The notes below the pieces were generated by a model. It was not told where the DNA came from. It ran no database searches and saw only the letters and a list, made by a program, of their open reading frames with translations. A stretch of 64,000 bases of DNA, from the NCBI RefSeq assembly GCF_001307155.1, contig NZ_CP012830.1, positions 5,392,501-5,456,500 of the forward strand, given 5' to 3'. The stretch is from Pseudomonas fluorescens (GTDB lineage: Bacteria; Pseudomonadota; Gammaproteobacteria; Pseudomonadales; Pseudomonadaceae). This document shows, piece by piece, positions 16,514 through 26,246 of the stretch. Numbering within the stretch: the first letter of the stretch is position 1; each line of letters opens with the position of its first letter. The translations under genes were made by a program, and so were the position numbers.

Positions 16514-17656
16514 ATGGCAGCTCTGTTCTTCTTACCTTGGACGTCGGTGACAGAGGAGCTGCGAGTTGCAAGCATGCGGTTGATCCCGTACGAGAGGGGA
16601 CGGCTCCCCGGTGAATTGCTGGGGATCCCGCAGGAGGCTCTAGACGGTGTTCTAGGGAACTACGGCGATCGAGGGCGGGGTACTCAAGCCGCTGAGCCGA
16701 TCCATCAGGCGGCACTCATCATCTGGGACAATGACGCAGCAGGTCTGGACGTCTCTGACTTCGAGATCCAACACCGTTTGGTTCAGGGATCCTACCTCGC
16801 ATTTTCCGCGCTAGCACGCCGGACGTTGTGCTCAACGTCCGGCTACTACAACGCAGATACGCTTCAAATTGTGGCGCAACGATTCGATGTCGGCTCGCCC
16901 ACGCACTCCTGCATCACCACCCGACGGCGTGACGGCGGGACACAAAATATGTTGGTGGGGAGGCGCGGGCTCAAATTCATTCGGCCATACCACGTCGACA
17001 ACAGCCCGCGCATTTCTCTAGACGTCCTCTTGTTGGAAGCACTGCTTAGGATGCCCGATGGAGAACTGAAACAGAGTATTGATGAGGCGATCGTAGCCTT
17101 CCTCAGAGCCAACACCGATGCATCCTCGATGGATGAGCGATCAGAGCTCATTTTGATGAGAATCGCCATGGACACATTGCTTGGCGCGCCACATGACAAG
17201 GCTGCATTCCGTAGGGCTATCAATGGACACTTTGACGAACTCACAAATCCGCCCATCTGGCACAAGGGAAACCTGGACGAGTCGTGGTGGTGCAAGCACT
17301 GGGACAGCAACGTCGATCGTCCACTCGACGTCTGGGTTCATGATTTTAGTGCGGCTCGAAACGCAGCGGCTCATGGCCCAAATACGACTCAGAAGGGAAA
17401 CCTATGGCCCCGGCATAACCACCTCCTTTTCGCGACCTGGCTGATGCCTCTGATCGTGAAGAAGCTGCTGGCTCAGGCGGGATTGTATGAGTTGAGCGCC
17501 GAAGACAAAGTGGCGCGAGAGGGATTTGAAGTGTTCCTGGCGCATGACTTGCTGGCATTTGCAGACGAAAAGGAAGACACGGTTTGGTGGCAAAAAGCTG
17601 AAGCCGAGCTCTTTCAGCCGCTTTTCGAGGAGCGATTGCGCAAGGCGTATGAGTGA
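16514..17656 (+). CDS. Hypothetical protein with HEPN-like R-N-x3-H motif
   Basis: The frame is open from 16475, but ATG 16514 is preceded by an ideal AAAAGGAGG ribosome site and gives 380 residues. The C-terminal third contains VHDFSAARNAAAHGP, where R282, the next polar residue N and H287 fit the R-(N/D/H)-x3-H signature of HEPN ribonuclease and abortive-infection domains. The N-terminal two thirds are unassigned, beginning with ALFFLPWTSVTEELRV. It lies about 220 bases downstream of the 692-aa gene on the same strand and could be the RNA-cleaving or toxin arm of that module. The link is inference from position. Confidence 0.65.
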   Translation: MAALFFLPWTSVTEELRVASMRLIPYERGRLPGELLGIPQEALDGVLGNYGDRGRGTQAAEPIHQAALIIWDNDAAGLDVSDFEIQHRLVQGSYLAFSALARRTLCSTSGYYNADTLQIVAQRFDVGSPTHSCITTRRRDGGTQNMLVGRRGLKFIRPYHVDNSPRISLDVLLLEALLRMPDGELKQSIDEAIVAFLRANTDASSMDERSELILMRIAMDTLLGAPHDKAAFRRAINGHFDELTNPPIWHKGNLDESWWCKHWDSNVDRPLDVWVHDFSAARNAAAHGPNTTQKGNLWPRHNHLLFATWLMPLIVKKLLAQAGLYELSAEDKVAREGFEVFLAHDLLAFADEKEDTVWWQKAEAELFQPLFEERLRKAYE

Positions 17657-17817
17657 GAAGTAGTCGTGGTGGAGCGCAAGTCTTGCGCGAACATTTCCTG
17701 CGACATGACCCCCGAGGCAGACGAGGTGATTGATCCGAACATAGCTGCAGGTCGCAGGAGGTGGCCAGGCTTATCGCTAATAAACCCGCCCCGCGGAGTT
17801 GCGAACTGCCCGCGCGG

Positions 17818-18198
17818 TTAGCTCCCCTGCTGACGCTCTTCCGTTTGTTGTCCATCCGAATTCAGGGAAGGCACCTCACTCTGAGCCTCTACCTGAGTAG
17901 CGCCCAGCATTGAGGGGTCTATTGCTGACCAGAATGGTGTTACGTAGCCATAGGAAATCTCCGCGTCCAGCTTCACGTGTTTGAGTGGACGCTCGGCTCG
18001 CTGTTCAGCCGCTTGCAGACTTCGCTCAATGGCTCGACGAGCCGCGGGGCTAATTTTGAATCTGTAGAACTTGAGGAAGACCTGCTCAAGGGCCAACTGG
18101 CGGAAGTTTTCCGGGCGGTAAGGGTGCCCGAGCAATGGCTCAAAGCAGTACTCAATCAATTGGAGTATCGCGCCAAGTTCGAAGGTCTACTCGCGCAT
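17818..18198 (-). pseudogene. Small hypothetical gene with early stop codon
   Basis: On the minus strand ATG 18198 reads M-R-E and then TAG at 18187-18189. After the stop the same frame continues as TFELGAILQLIEYCFEPLLG, followed by HPYRPENFRQLALEQVFLKF, for about 120 residues to 17818. The post-stop sequence is clearly protein-like, with a helical, basic middle (ARRAIERSLQAAEQRAERP). Translation could restart at TTG 18159. So this is either a gene inactivated at codon four or one using a non-ATG start. No function recognised. Confidence 0.45.
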
Positions 18199-18278
18199 TT
18201 CTGGCTTATTAACTCCAAAAAATAGCCATTGACGCTGATGATGCGCACTCCCCATGCTGAAATAAAAGGGGAGTGACC

Positions 18279-18818
18279 ATGAAGCCTGTATTGCCTCCAA
18301 TTTCATATTTAGCAGAAGTATTACCAGCAAATCATCCAAGCAATCATCAATCCTGTTGGGATTTTTTGAACAGTTGCTGGCATCCGAACCGCCCCTCGTG
18401 GGACATGCACAGGCGTCGTTACTTTCCAGATTTAGGCGTCCGGGAAGAGTTCCTTGATGAGGACATCCTTAAAGTTTGGACGGCTGTCTCTGATGAACGG
18501 TCGCAAAAAGAGCTTAATGCCCTTATTAGAGCCGGTAAATTGAAAGACAAATACTATGGCAGGTTTCGCTTTCCAGCTGCCCAAATTACAGATTGCAAAG
18601 GTAGAACACGATTGCCTAGAAAAGTCGTGAATGCTCTTCGATACACGCTTACGAGTCCTAGTCAGATCTATGGAGATAGAACGCTTAGAAAAAATGTCAT
18701 TATACCGCGCGCCCTTTGGTACGCCCTGACCTATGAAGCCCTTTCCTTGTGGGCTAAAACTAGCGATGTTCCACAGCATTTGGCAGAGCTTTGTTTGCAA
18801 AACGATTTGGGGTTGTGA
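18279..18818 (+). CDS. Hypothetical protein, paralogue of 28586-29065 gene
   Basis: The ATG at 18279 follows GGGGAG by six bases and is preferred over GTG 18273, giving 179 residues. The core reads KLKDKYYGRFRFPAAQITDC, then KGRTRLPRKVVNALRYTL, and it ends in LAELCLQNDLGL. The minus-strand gene near 28.6-29.1 kb has the same layout (KEKYFQPHDCFRYIPVADTK, GRGRYPRGVMLLLK, end KLEMDLGL). Function unknown; basic and probably nucleic-acid-associated by composition only. The gene is AT-rich relative to the Pseudomonas core. Confidence 0.6.
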   Translation: MKPVLPPISYLAEVLPANHPSNHQSCWDFLNSCWHPNRPSWDMHRRRYFPDLGVREEFLDEDILKVWTAVSDERSQKELNALIRAGKLKDKYYGRFRFPAAQITDCKGRTRLPRKVVNALRYTLTSPSQIYGDRTLRKNVIIPRALWYALTYEALSLWAKTSDVPQHLAELCLQNDLGL

Positions 18819-19002
18819 TTTTCGCGGGGTTTCGGTTTCGCGAGAGCCTTACTCTACCACCTGGTACTTCAGCTAATTGAGTCGGCGGACGTTGCCGTGA
18901 GCACCTGAAGTCAGCGGGCCGGAACACATGGCTTGGAGTACGTTAACTCCATTGTCGATGCCAGTACTCCAGCCAGTAAATGCGCGGACTGTCTTGGTCA
19001 GG

Positions 19003-20109
19003 TTAAACGATTTCGTTATGAGACCATACGTAATTGACACCGTAGCCTTTTTCAAAATTTTCCGCTTCCGCCATTATTCTAAAGGTTTCTTTTAGCTCCT
19101 CGGCAGGTTCGGTTTTAGCGCACAGGATCTCTTGCGCGTACCTGACGAGGAAGCCAATAAGCACGTCAGCCGCCTGGATACCGATGTTGTCTTCCGATTT
19201 GGCAAAAGTCAGTGATGCCTGTTCAAAAAAATTATAGTTTGCAATGGGCGAGACTTCGCGAGCATTGCGTAACATTTCAGCAGCTTTTTTGGCGAGGTCT
19301 AATATTTCGTCATACTGTGCTTGCTCATCATGCACCAGATGAATATCTGCAATCTTTCCTTCGTGAGCATGATTGATACGGGCGTAAAGGTTTGTGAGAG
19401 AAGAATAATTGGGGAGGATCCAATATTCTTTCCCTTTTTTTCCCGTGTCGGGCAAAGGCAAAAATCGCTTCACCGCATTCTCAACACTCTTTTCTTCCTC
19501 AATCATGAGCTCGAAATCGTCTATAGACTCATTAACACACTTAACGAGACCCTGGTGAATAGGATCTGCTGGTTGCGACTGCCCAAAATCAAGAAGCGCT
19601 TGGAACGCGGACATCAAACTTTCTTTTGTTGGCTCTAAACAAGCTTTGAAGTATGTGTTAAACACTTCGTCTGGAGCATTTTTTGTAATCAGTTGAGCAA
19701 AAATGTTTCTCATTTTATTTGATGCGTCATGGTCGTCAATGTTGAAGTAAGGCGGCCACACCAAATAGAAACTGATGTTTGTAGCAATAAAAAACCTCTT
19801 TTCGACGAGTTCCACAAAGAACGGAATTTTGTCGTCAGCGATCAACTTTATGAGGTCGAGGATGAATTTCGGCTTATTTTTATAAATTTTTGTGGATTTT
19901 AGGTCGTTCGATTTAATGTTGTGCTTGCTTTTAAGGTTGATAACCTTTGCCTCAAACCCAGCCACGTCGGTCACGCCTATGCAACCAAGCCCAAAATAGG
20001 GCTGGTTTCCAAATTCTAGTTTATCGCCCGCCGTGATCAGGTCACCGGTATTTCCGGACTCATCGATGAAGTAGGTAATAGAGGGGGAGGGCTTCTTGCT
20101 ATCGTCCAT
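19003..20109 (-). CDS. DUF3800 domain protein
   Basis: A 368-residue protein with the DUF3800 hallmarks: YFIDESGNTGD near residue 15, an IADIHLVHDEQ segment in the middle and GIQAADVLIGFLVRYA near the C-terminus. The family is predicted to have an RNase H-like fold with conserved acidic residues and is common in phages, mobile elements and defence islands, but its substrate is not known. ATG 20109 has AAGGACGATCC upstream. The gene is AT-rich. It lies on the same strand as the patatin operon but about 170 bases beyond its end. Confidence 0.8.
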   Translation of the reverse strand: MDDSKKPSPSITYFIDESGNTGDLITAGDKLEFGNQPYFGLGCIGVTDVAGFEAKVINLKSKHNIKSNDLKSTKIYKNKPKFILDLIKLIADDKIPFFVELVEKRFFIATNISFYLVWPPYFNIDDHDASNKMRNIFAQLITKNAPDEVFNTYFKACLEPTKESLMSAFQALLDFGQSQPADPIHQGLVKCVNESIDDFELMIEEEKSVENAVKRFLPLPDTGKKGKEYWILPNYSSLTNLYARINHAHEGKIADIHLVHDEQAQYDEILDLAKKAAEMLRNAREVSPIANYNFFEQASLTFAKSEDNIGIQAADVLIGFLVRYAQEILCAKTEPAEELKETFRIMAEAENFEKGYGVNYVWSHNEIV

Positions 20110-20282
20110 GGATCGTCCTTATCGGTGAAGGGGCGCTCAACTGCGTTCAGGTAACCCTGAGCAACTCGATTGCAATACGGGTTTGGCGCCGTCTCTCGGG
20201 ATTATAAGTCGAGGCGCGATGCCGATCATTGAGCCTAACGTAGCTGACCGATTGATCACGTTTCTAGTTAATTGCCTGTCTA

Positions 20283-21080
20283 TCAACGTGTCATACCCAC
20301 TTCAAAAGTTCGGCGTCCACCCTGCTTGGATTTCGCATGTACTGTTATCTTTCGTTGCAATGAGTGCTCAGGGTACAGTGTGACCGCGTAATTAATTTCT
20401 ACACTGTTTGAGTCTAAGACATCGCCCTCGAGATACAGGGGTTGTAGGCTAGGAGCGAGGAGAGTTCCCAAACCCGATTGTAGGGAACGATGTGTGCTAG
20501 CGCTGCGATAGACTTCTGTGATGGCGCGGCCGTGAGTAATTAACTCAGCGGTACGATCGTTGGTCTCGGCGCGTAATGCCCCAATTTCTTGTTTGAACGC
20601 GAGAAGTTGCTGCAACTTGTTTTCTTGAGGTAAAGCATTTCGCTCACAGATAATTTCCTGCGTCAGGTTTGCGAAAAACTCTTTCGCTTCTTCACTGGAC
20701 ATTCCAGCCTTGTGCGTAATTTTTAGGTCTTGACTGGAGTCAAAAAGGGTCTTAGTTCCCTTTGGGAGGCGGGCCATGACCCCTGGTTGTTCCACCCAGG
20801 TGTAAAATTCTTTGATGTGGCCATCAAACGGGATCGCCCGAAAATCGAGTGATTTTTCATGTAATTTTTTGAACAATGGACGAGTCTGATCATTTTCGAT
20901 CCAGTCAGATTTCTGAAGTTGCTCCGCAATAGAAAGATACTCCGCTGCGTCTTGAGCAACCTCGCCTAGCCAGTCACCCATTTGGCGGAGCTCATTCGGA
21001 ACATTGTCATCAGCGTTTACTTCTGGAATCTCTATCTCAGAAATATCACCGTCACCGAAATCAATTATCATCAACGCCAT
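20283..21080 (-). CDS. Unknown protein coupled to patatin-like phospholipase
   Basis: A 265-residue soluble protein with no recognised domain. It starts at ATG 21080, eight bases after AGGAG, and that start lies inside the end of the patatin gene (10-base overlap), so translation is probably coupled. The N-terminus is acidic (DFGDGDISEIEIPEV), the middle helical and the C-terminus beta-rich (LYLEGDVLDSNSVEINYAVT). A regulator, inhibitor or sensor of the phospholipase is a reasonable guess from the pairing, without direct evidence. Confidence 0.6.
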   Translation of the reverse strand: MALMIIDFGDGDISEIEIPEVNADDNVPNELRQMGDWLGEVAQDAAEYLSIAEQLQKSDWIENDQTRPLFKKLHEKSLDFRAIPFDGHIKEFYTWVEQPGVMARLPKGTKTLFDSSQDLKITHKAGMSSEEAKEFFANLTQEIICERNALPQENKLQQLLAFKQEIGALRAETNDRTAELITHGRAITEVYRSASTHRSLQSGLGTLLAPSLQPLYLEGDVLDSNSVEINYAVTLYPEHSLQRKITVHAKSKQGGRRTFEVGMTR

Positions 21081-23050
21081 TTGTTTGTCTCCTGTGCGAA
21101 ATCAGCAGTCGCTCGCTTATTATTATCGACTTCTTGATCTAAATATAGCACGCGCTCCCTCACTGTTTCCACGAACTTACTGAAGGCAATTTTTTGCGCT
21201 TCGGTCGTCGCAATCACGGGGATATTCGACTCAATCACGACCACACACCCCTTTGGCTGCTGTGTCATCGTTGCTGGCTGGGACACGGGGTACAAGGGGG
21301 CTTTTGAAAACAAAGGGATGCAGATAATGAAGCAGGCGTCGCCCCAAACCCCTCGTTCCGCCAGCTTGTTTGGCAGGATCGTTGGAGGGAAGACTCTCGA
21401 ATACAACGCTTGTTTATTCCAGCAGTAATGCGCGATGTGAGACGTAACCTTGACGCCGAGGTTTGCGGCGTCTTTGTCCCCCGGTTGGTGTCCAGCTGTA
21501 TAGGACGCAGCAAACGAGCCTGACTGCTCCACGGCGAGGCTAACTCTGATGCGCGCATCCGCAGGGATTGGGCTGGCCCAAGCCAGGGGGGCAGCAGTGA
21601 GCATCTCGATCTCTCTTTGAACCGCCGCTACGAAGGCTCGCAGGACTCTTGGCGATATGGCCAAGTCAAACGTGACCTTGTTTTGGGTCGTCAGCCTTGC
21701 TTTCTTAGCCTCATTTCTTAAGACAAGAACCGGCTTGTCGAAGTCGAGCATCCCTAATGTAGTGCTTAGGGCGACTTGTGACATTTGTCCTGCCGCGCGG
21801 GTATGAACCTCTTGCGAGCCGTTCACAACGCTGCCGACCAACGAAAACAACCAATGCTTATGCGTTGGAACAGGGGGCTCTCCGATACTCAGCGCAATCG
21901 TCGGGATATCCGGATTGTCCTTGCGCTCCTGATCGAATGGCCAAGCAGGAAGGTTGGAAACCAATCCACCGTCAAGAAAGGTCGTCTCAACAGGAGTCGG
22001 TGGATGGGTGTTGTGACGCTCGAACACGAGTCGCCAAGGTTTGAAGATGACAGGCAGGCAGATTGAAGCGGCCACCGCATCGGCAATGGCAACGTCCGGC
22101 GTACGCTCCACGCAAAATAACTCTAAGGTTTCACCATAGACGTTGGTAGCCACGATTTTGAGCGGCGATTTTTTTGCCCTTTGAAGGTCAGCAAACGTCA
22201 CGCCTTTATCTGTGTCCTTCATTAGGGTGATCTTGTTTCGTAATGCGTTATCAATGAAATCACGGACTTTATTTACAGTTGTGATTCCTTTGAGTGCCTT
22301 CCACACGACCAACCCGAGAGTAATGATCACTCCAACTGCAATCCACATGGTCGTTTTCAACGTTTCCTGATCTTGAACCGCGACCCATTCCACCCCTTCA
22401 TAGATGAGGTATCCACAAAATACCAATTTGGCAGCTACGCTCAAGAATCCGAAAAGTCGACGAAGAGCACGCTTGACAGGGCCGGGCTTTTTGCTTGGAA
22501 ACAACCAGGTCAGAAGTTTGCTTTCCAACGAGAGCAACCGGCCCCCTGCAGTAATGACCAACCTGGAAAATCTTAGAGCTTGCCAGCCCCAAAACGGGAA
22601 CAGGTCGGTAGGTTTTTTTACCTTTAATTTTGAGGGCAACGTCTCAAATAGATTTCCATCGCCGTCTAGATTGAGCAGGTCTTTGCCTTTGTAACCGACA
22701 GCAACGAGCGCCGCGACGATGGAACCCGCTGAAGTACCCGCCACGCCTTTGATATCAAGGTTCATGTCATCGAGTGCCGTCAGACCACCCACATGCACGA
22801 TGCCCTTGGCGCCGCCACCCTGCATGGCCAAAAAAACCGGTCGCCTATCCAGTTGCTTAGCTTTGTCGCCCTTTTTTGAGCGGTGGTGCTCATTCGACCT
22901 ATGCGCCGCCCCAGCTCGCAAAGCCAGCCCTAGGACTCCCATTCCCGTATTAACGGGATCTGATTCAGTAGGCAGTTCGGTAATAGTGGACTTGCGTTTT
23001 ACTACCAAACCCTTACCACCAGCAGGCTTCGGATGCGCCGATTCCGTCAT
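21071..23050 (-). CDS. Patatin-like phospholipase with membrane segments
   Basis: Patatin fold acyl hydrolase. Seen: QGGGAKGIVHVGG (oxyanion loop, about residue 77), GVAGTSAGSIVAA (nucleophile serine, about 107) and FLDGGLVSNLPAW (catalytic Asp, about 358). Between them are two hydrophobic segments (about LFGFLSVAAKLVFCGYLIYE and TTMWIAVGVIITLGLVVW), so the enzyme is probably membrane-anchored and acts on phospholipid acyl esters. The frame is open to 23356, but the extension is Cys/Arg-rich noise; ATG 23050 follows AAGGA closely and is preferred over 23065. Patatins are common membrane-damaging effectors of defence systems; here none of the usual nucleotide cyclases is nearby. Confidence 0.85.
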   Translation of the reverse strand: MTESAHPKPAGGKGLVVKRKSTITELPTESDPVNTGMGVLGLALRAGAAHRSNEHHRSKKGDKAKQLDRRPVFLAMQGGGAKGIVHVGGLTALDDMNLDIKGVAGTSAGSIVAALVAVGYKGKDLLNLDGDGNLFETLPSKLKVKKPTDLFPFWGWQALRFSRLVITAGGRLLSLESKLLTWLFPSKKPGPVKRALRRLFGFLSVAAKLVFCGYLIYEGVEWVAVQDQETLKTTMWIAVGVIITLGLVVWKALKGITTVNKVRDFIDNALRNKITLMKDTDKGVTFADLQRAKKSPLKIVATNVYGETLELFCVERTPDVAIADAVAASICLPVIFKPWRLVFERHNTHPPTPVETTFLDGGLVSNLPAWPFDQERKDNPDIPTIALSIGEPPVPTHKHWLFSLVGSVVNGSQEVHTRAAGQMSQVALSTTLGMLDFDKPVLVLRNEAKKARLTTQNKVTFDLAISPRVLRAFVAAVQREIEMLTAAPLAWASPIPADARIRVSLAVEQSGSFAASYTAGHQPGDKDAANLGVKVTSHIAHYCWNKQALYSRVFPPTILPNKLAERGVWGDACFIICIPLFSKAPLYPVSQPATMTQQPKGCVVVIESNIPVIATTEAQKIAFSKFVETVRERVLYLDQEVDNNKRATADFAQETNKWR

Positions 23051-23855
23051 GTCGTCCTTCGTCATTCTGTATGGATTGCCAATGGCCGCGATCTTACCCG
23101 ATGAATAATGGCTCAATGGCATTATTTGCGGTTTTTTGTCGACAATACTGGTGCGGATCAGGCGTAACGGTGGAAGCACCTCTGCAGGGCATTTGTTCTC
23201 ATAGCGTCGGCACCGGTCAGTGCAAAAAAGGTAATGCCTGGATGGCCAACCTGACACAAACCCACAGTGGTCGCAGTGACAAGGTCGCCTGCAACAAAAT
23301 CGCCAAGTGAACCGATCTGAGGCTGCGCGCTTGAATGGCCTTGAACAGCACCACAAGCAAGCCTATGCACGGTAGGAAAAAGTAACGGCTCTAAATCTCC
23401 TTGATCGGGCGTACTTGAAACCGGTGAAGTCTGGAAAAGTAACGCTTCCATCAGCGAGTGAAGACCGACGCTTGGACGAGGCTTTGGAGGCACGTCGCTT
23501 TATTAGCTCGAAGACGTTTGAAGACAAGCGCACCGTTGCATATGGCAAGCCCAGCGCGATTCGAGCGGCACTTGGATCGGCTGGGTGGGTGCCTTAGTGC
23601 CACAGTGCTTAGCGCTGGCGCAGTCCTATTTTTGGCGCAGGAACACCATCATGATCACACTTTTGTGATTTGAGATTTCACAGCCAGCGTCAGGTTTAGG
23701 CGCCGATTAGTGTATGTCTTGAGGCGAGCAGTCTACTGGTGGAAAGCGCTGTTGCAACTGGAGGGGCGTCCGAATTCAGAAGCGCTCTGCAGATCGTTCG
23801 TGCCTCGTGGTTTAATCCACATCCAGGTGATAGGCAGTGCATGCGCGAGGGGTTG
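23051..23855. other. Long intergenic region
   Basis: About 800 bases between the divergent patatin operon and the 835-codon frame. Several overlapping short frames exist on both strands, but none has a ribosome site plus convincing protein sequence. It probably holds the two promoters and may contain decayed gene remnants. Confidence 0.4.
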
Positions 23856-26246
23856 ATGGATAAGGATCATGAAATGGAAATGGTTGCGGACGACCCTGAT
23901 GATTGGCATCAGGTCGATGGCCCACATTCGTCCCGGGATGACCAGGTCACGGTAATTCTAGAGCACTGGCGCAGCGCCTGGACTGACCTCAGTCGTACTG
24001 AGGCCGTGATTGCTCAAGGCCCTAGCTTCGCCCTTTGGTATTCCGACTTGAACGGCTTTGAGAATCCAGGCGCCTTTTTCTCTGCCGATGCGATTGATCA
24101 ACTGATTCCACCTGAAGAAGTACGCGAAATGGTGCGTAAGCAGCTGGATGTGATCGACCATGCACGCAAGATGGTCGTTGTGCTGGTGCTTAAAGATGAA
24201 GCAGGAGCACAAGCAGCAGTAGGAGTAATACCCAAGACAGCAGAATGCAAGCCGCAGGCCTGGTTTGAAATGGCCAAGATTCGAAAGACGTCCGTTGCCC
24301 AAAAAGTCTGGGTACCGCTTCGCGCCGAGTCAGTGCTTTGCAGGGACAGGGAGTATGGCTACGAGGGCTACCTTGAAGAGTATTCCGGAGTTGGCTCGGT
24401 GATGTTTGAACTGGTTCATCGTGACCAAATACACAAGCTGGGTTGGGGCGACATCGGTGGGAACGCCTTTGTGGGCGGCTTTGAAAGCAAGTATGTCTGG
24501 CCAGACAGCCAGCGCTCGGCGGATGTGGAAAATAGTGCCGAGCTTGAGAAAGAGTCTCAGCAGTCCGAGCCCGAACAAGGGGAATTGTTGGCGTCTTTCC
24601 GTGTGCCTTTTACCAATCTGAACCTAGCCCTAAGTGTCCTGCCGACCAAGAGGGATCCTGCTACGCCAGTGCCTCCAGAGACTGCGCCGGAAGCTGTCAA
24701 ACCAGCACAGCCGGAACGAATCACGACCTACTATTGGGCGGGTGATTGGGGTAGTCACCACGCTGATGCTGTCGGCACCGGGCTCGTGATCGACCAGTCA
24801 TTTGATGGCGAAGCGACCAGTGAGTGGCATCTGCATCAGGATATTGTGATCTCCCTAGGGTTGCAGCGCCAAGGTGACAGCTGGCTGCGACCAGCGGAGG
24901 GCTTTCAGGAGGTCGCGAGGCTGTCGCGCGATGAGGCCGGTAAGCCTGTTCTTTTGGAGGTGCGTACTGAGCACCTGCGCGACTATTTGAAAGCACGGGA
25001 AATGTACCTGCTGATTTCTAGCTATCGAAGCCGCCAGCAGATCGTGTCGAATGCCTCCCATATCAACTGGGCTTCCGAGCTTGTGGAGGACGTGACGGAC
25101 GGGGACAAGTGGGAGGGGCTCAACCAGGCAATCCACGAAGGCGGAATGCCGTATGGTTCTTCAACTGGTGTTTTCCATGCATCTCGCACGGACATCGACG
25201 CTGATGATGAAGTGCCTGTTGCCGGATTTCCAAACGATGACTCCGTTGTTTCTAAATCGTGGTCGGTTAAGCATCAGGGGAGGAAACTGTACAGCTTGAG
25301 AGGTTCGCTATGGAAAACCGAAGTGGTCGAGCCAGGCCGGGTCAGCGAACGGGTAATGGGTGAGCCGGCACTCACAAAGGTGGATTTTGCGGTTGATGGC
25401 TCCGGGGATCGCGTCAATGGTGATGAGCTGATTACCCGTGGCGGCTGGCTATGGTTTCGCCCGACCGTCTCGACTCTGCTCAGCAGTTACCGAGGCTCCT
25501 CATTGAGCTGGTATACCCGTGACACCGGCCTAATCGGCATCACACGTGGAAATAGCGTGCATTTCGGTCTGAATGACCTCGGTCTTATCAACGTATACGC
25601 CAAGGACATCGGCCAACTTCCGCTTTGGCAGCAGCGGGTCTGGGCTGGGGCAAACGTAGCACCTGACGGGGGCGTTTCTGAAGAGCTGCTGGCATCACAA
25701 GCTAAAGCTGCCCCTGCCGATACCAAAGCCCCTGAGGCGCAATTGCGACCGGCTTACGACTCACTCAACGCGGAATTTGAGAAGCTCACGGGGAAACCCC
25801 TATTCGCGGCGCACCATGCCATTAATGACATCTTTGGACGAATTCATCGGTTCCGGGCGCTAGAAAAAACGGGAGTGCTCGAACTGGCTAAGGACTTGGC
25901 CAGGGTCACTGTTGAGTCATTGGACGGAGGCGGCCTTTCAGTACTGACCGCTCCGCCTGCCAAGATGAAGGCCGGCTCGGTCAAGCACTTGGAAGCTGCG
26001 TTGCAAAAGGAGGTGAGCCAGGATGAGGCGAGGGCCTTGACGACGGTGCTGGTAGGTATCAACGAGCTCCGGCAGGCAGACGCTCATCTACCTTCGTCTG
26101 CGTTTGGTAAAGCTTATGGTCTGGTTGGTATCGTTCAACATTCCGACCCAGAGGTGGTGCAGGGCCGTTTGATGCTGGAATCGTTGGTTAAATCCTTGGT
26201 TCAAATGGCACAAGTCTTCTCTCGGTGCCCTCGCAAGAGCAAGTAA
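23856..26246 (+). CDS. Large hypothetical protein (about 796-835 aa)
   Basis: The frame is open from 23739 (835 residues); ATG 23856 has GAGGGG close upstream and starts the better-looking sequence MDKDHEMEMVADDP. No domain recognised. Visible features: an N-terminal alpha/beta region with FALWYSDLNGFENPGAFFSA, a linker rich in P and E near residues 270-330, a central part with YYWAGDWGSHHADAVGTGLV and many Trp residues, and a helical C-terminus. No signal peptide. It stands alone on the plus strand between the patatin unit and the recombinase end, as expected for a cargo gene. Function unknown. Confidence 0.7.
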   Translation: MDKDHEMEMVADDPDDWHQVDGPHSSRDDQVTVILEHWRSAWTDLSRTEAVIAQGPSFALWYSDLNGFENPGAFFSADAIDQLIPPEEVREMVRKQLDVIDHARKMVVVLVLKDEAGAQAAVGVIPKTAECKPQAWFEMAKIRKTSVAQKVWVPLRAESVLCRDREYGYEGYLEEYSGVGSVMFELVHRDQIHKLGWGDIGGNAFVGGFESKYVWPDSQRSADVENSAELEKESQQSEPEQGELLASFRVPFTNLNLALSVLPTKRDPATPVPPETAPEAVKPAQPERITTYYWAGDWGSHHADAVGTGLVIDQSFDGEATSEWHLHQDIVISLGLQRQGDSWLRPAEGFQEVARLSRDEAGKPVLLEVRTEHLRDYLKAREMYLLISSYRSRQQIVSNASHINWASELVEDVTDGDKWEGLNQAIHEGGMPYGSSTGVFHASRTDIDADDEVPVAGFPNDDSVVSKSWSVKHQGRKLYSLRGSLWKTEVVEPGRVSERVMGEPALTKVDFAVDGSGDRVNGDELITRGGWLWFRPTVSTLLSSYRGSSLSWYTRDTGLIGITRGNSVHFGLNDLGLINVYAKDIGQLPLWQQRVWAGANVAPDGGVSEELLASQAKAAPADTKAPEAQLRPAYDSLNAEFEKLTGKPLFAAHHAINDIFGRIHRFRALEKTGVLELAKDLARVTVESLDGGGLSVLTAPPAKMKAGSVKHLEAALQKEVSQDEARALTTVLVGINELRQADAHLPSSAFGKAYGLVGIVQHSDPEVVQGRLMLESLVKSLVQMAQVFSRCPRKSK

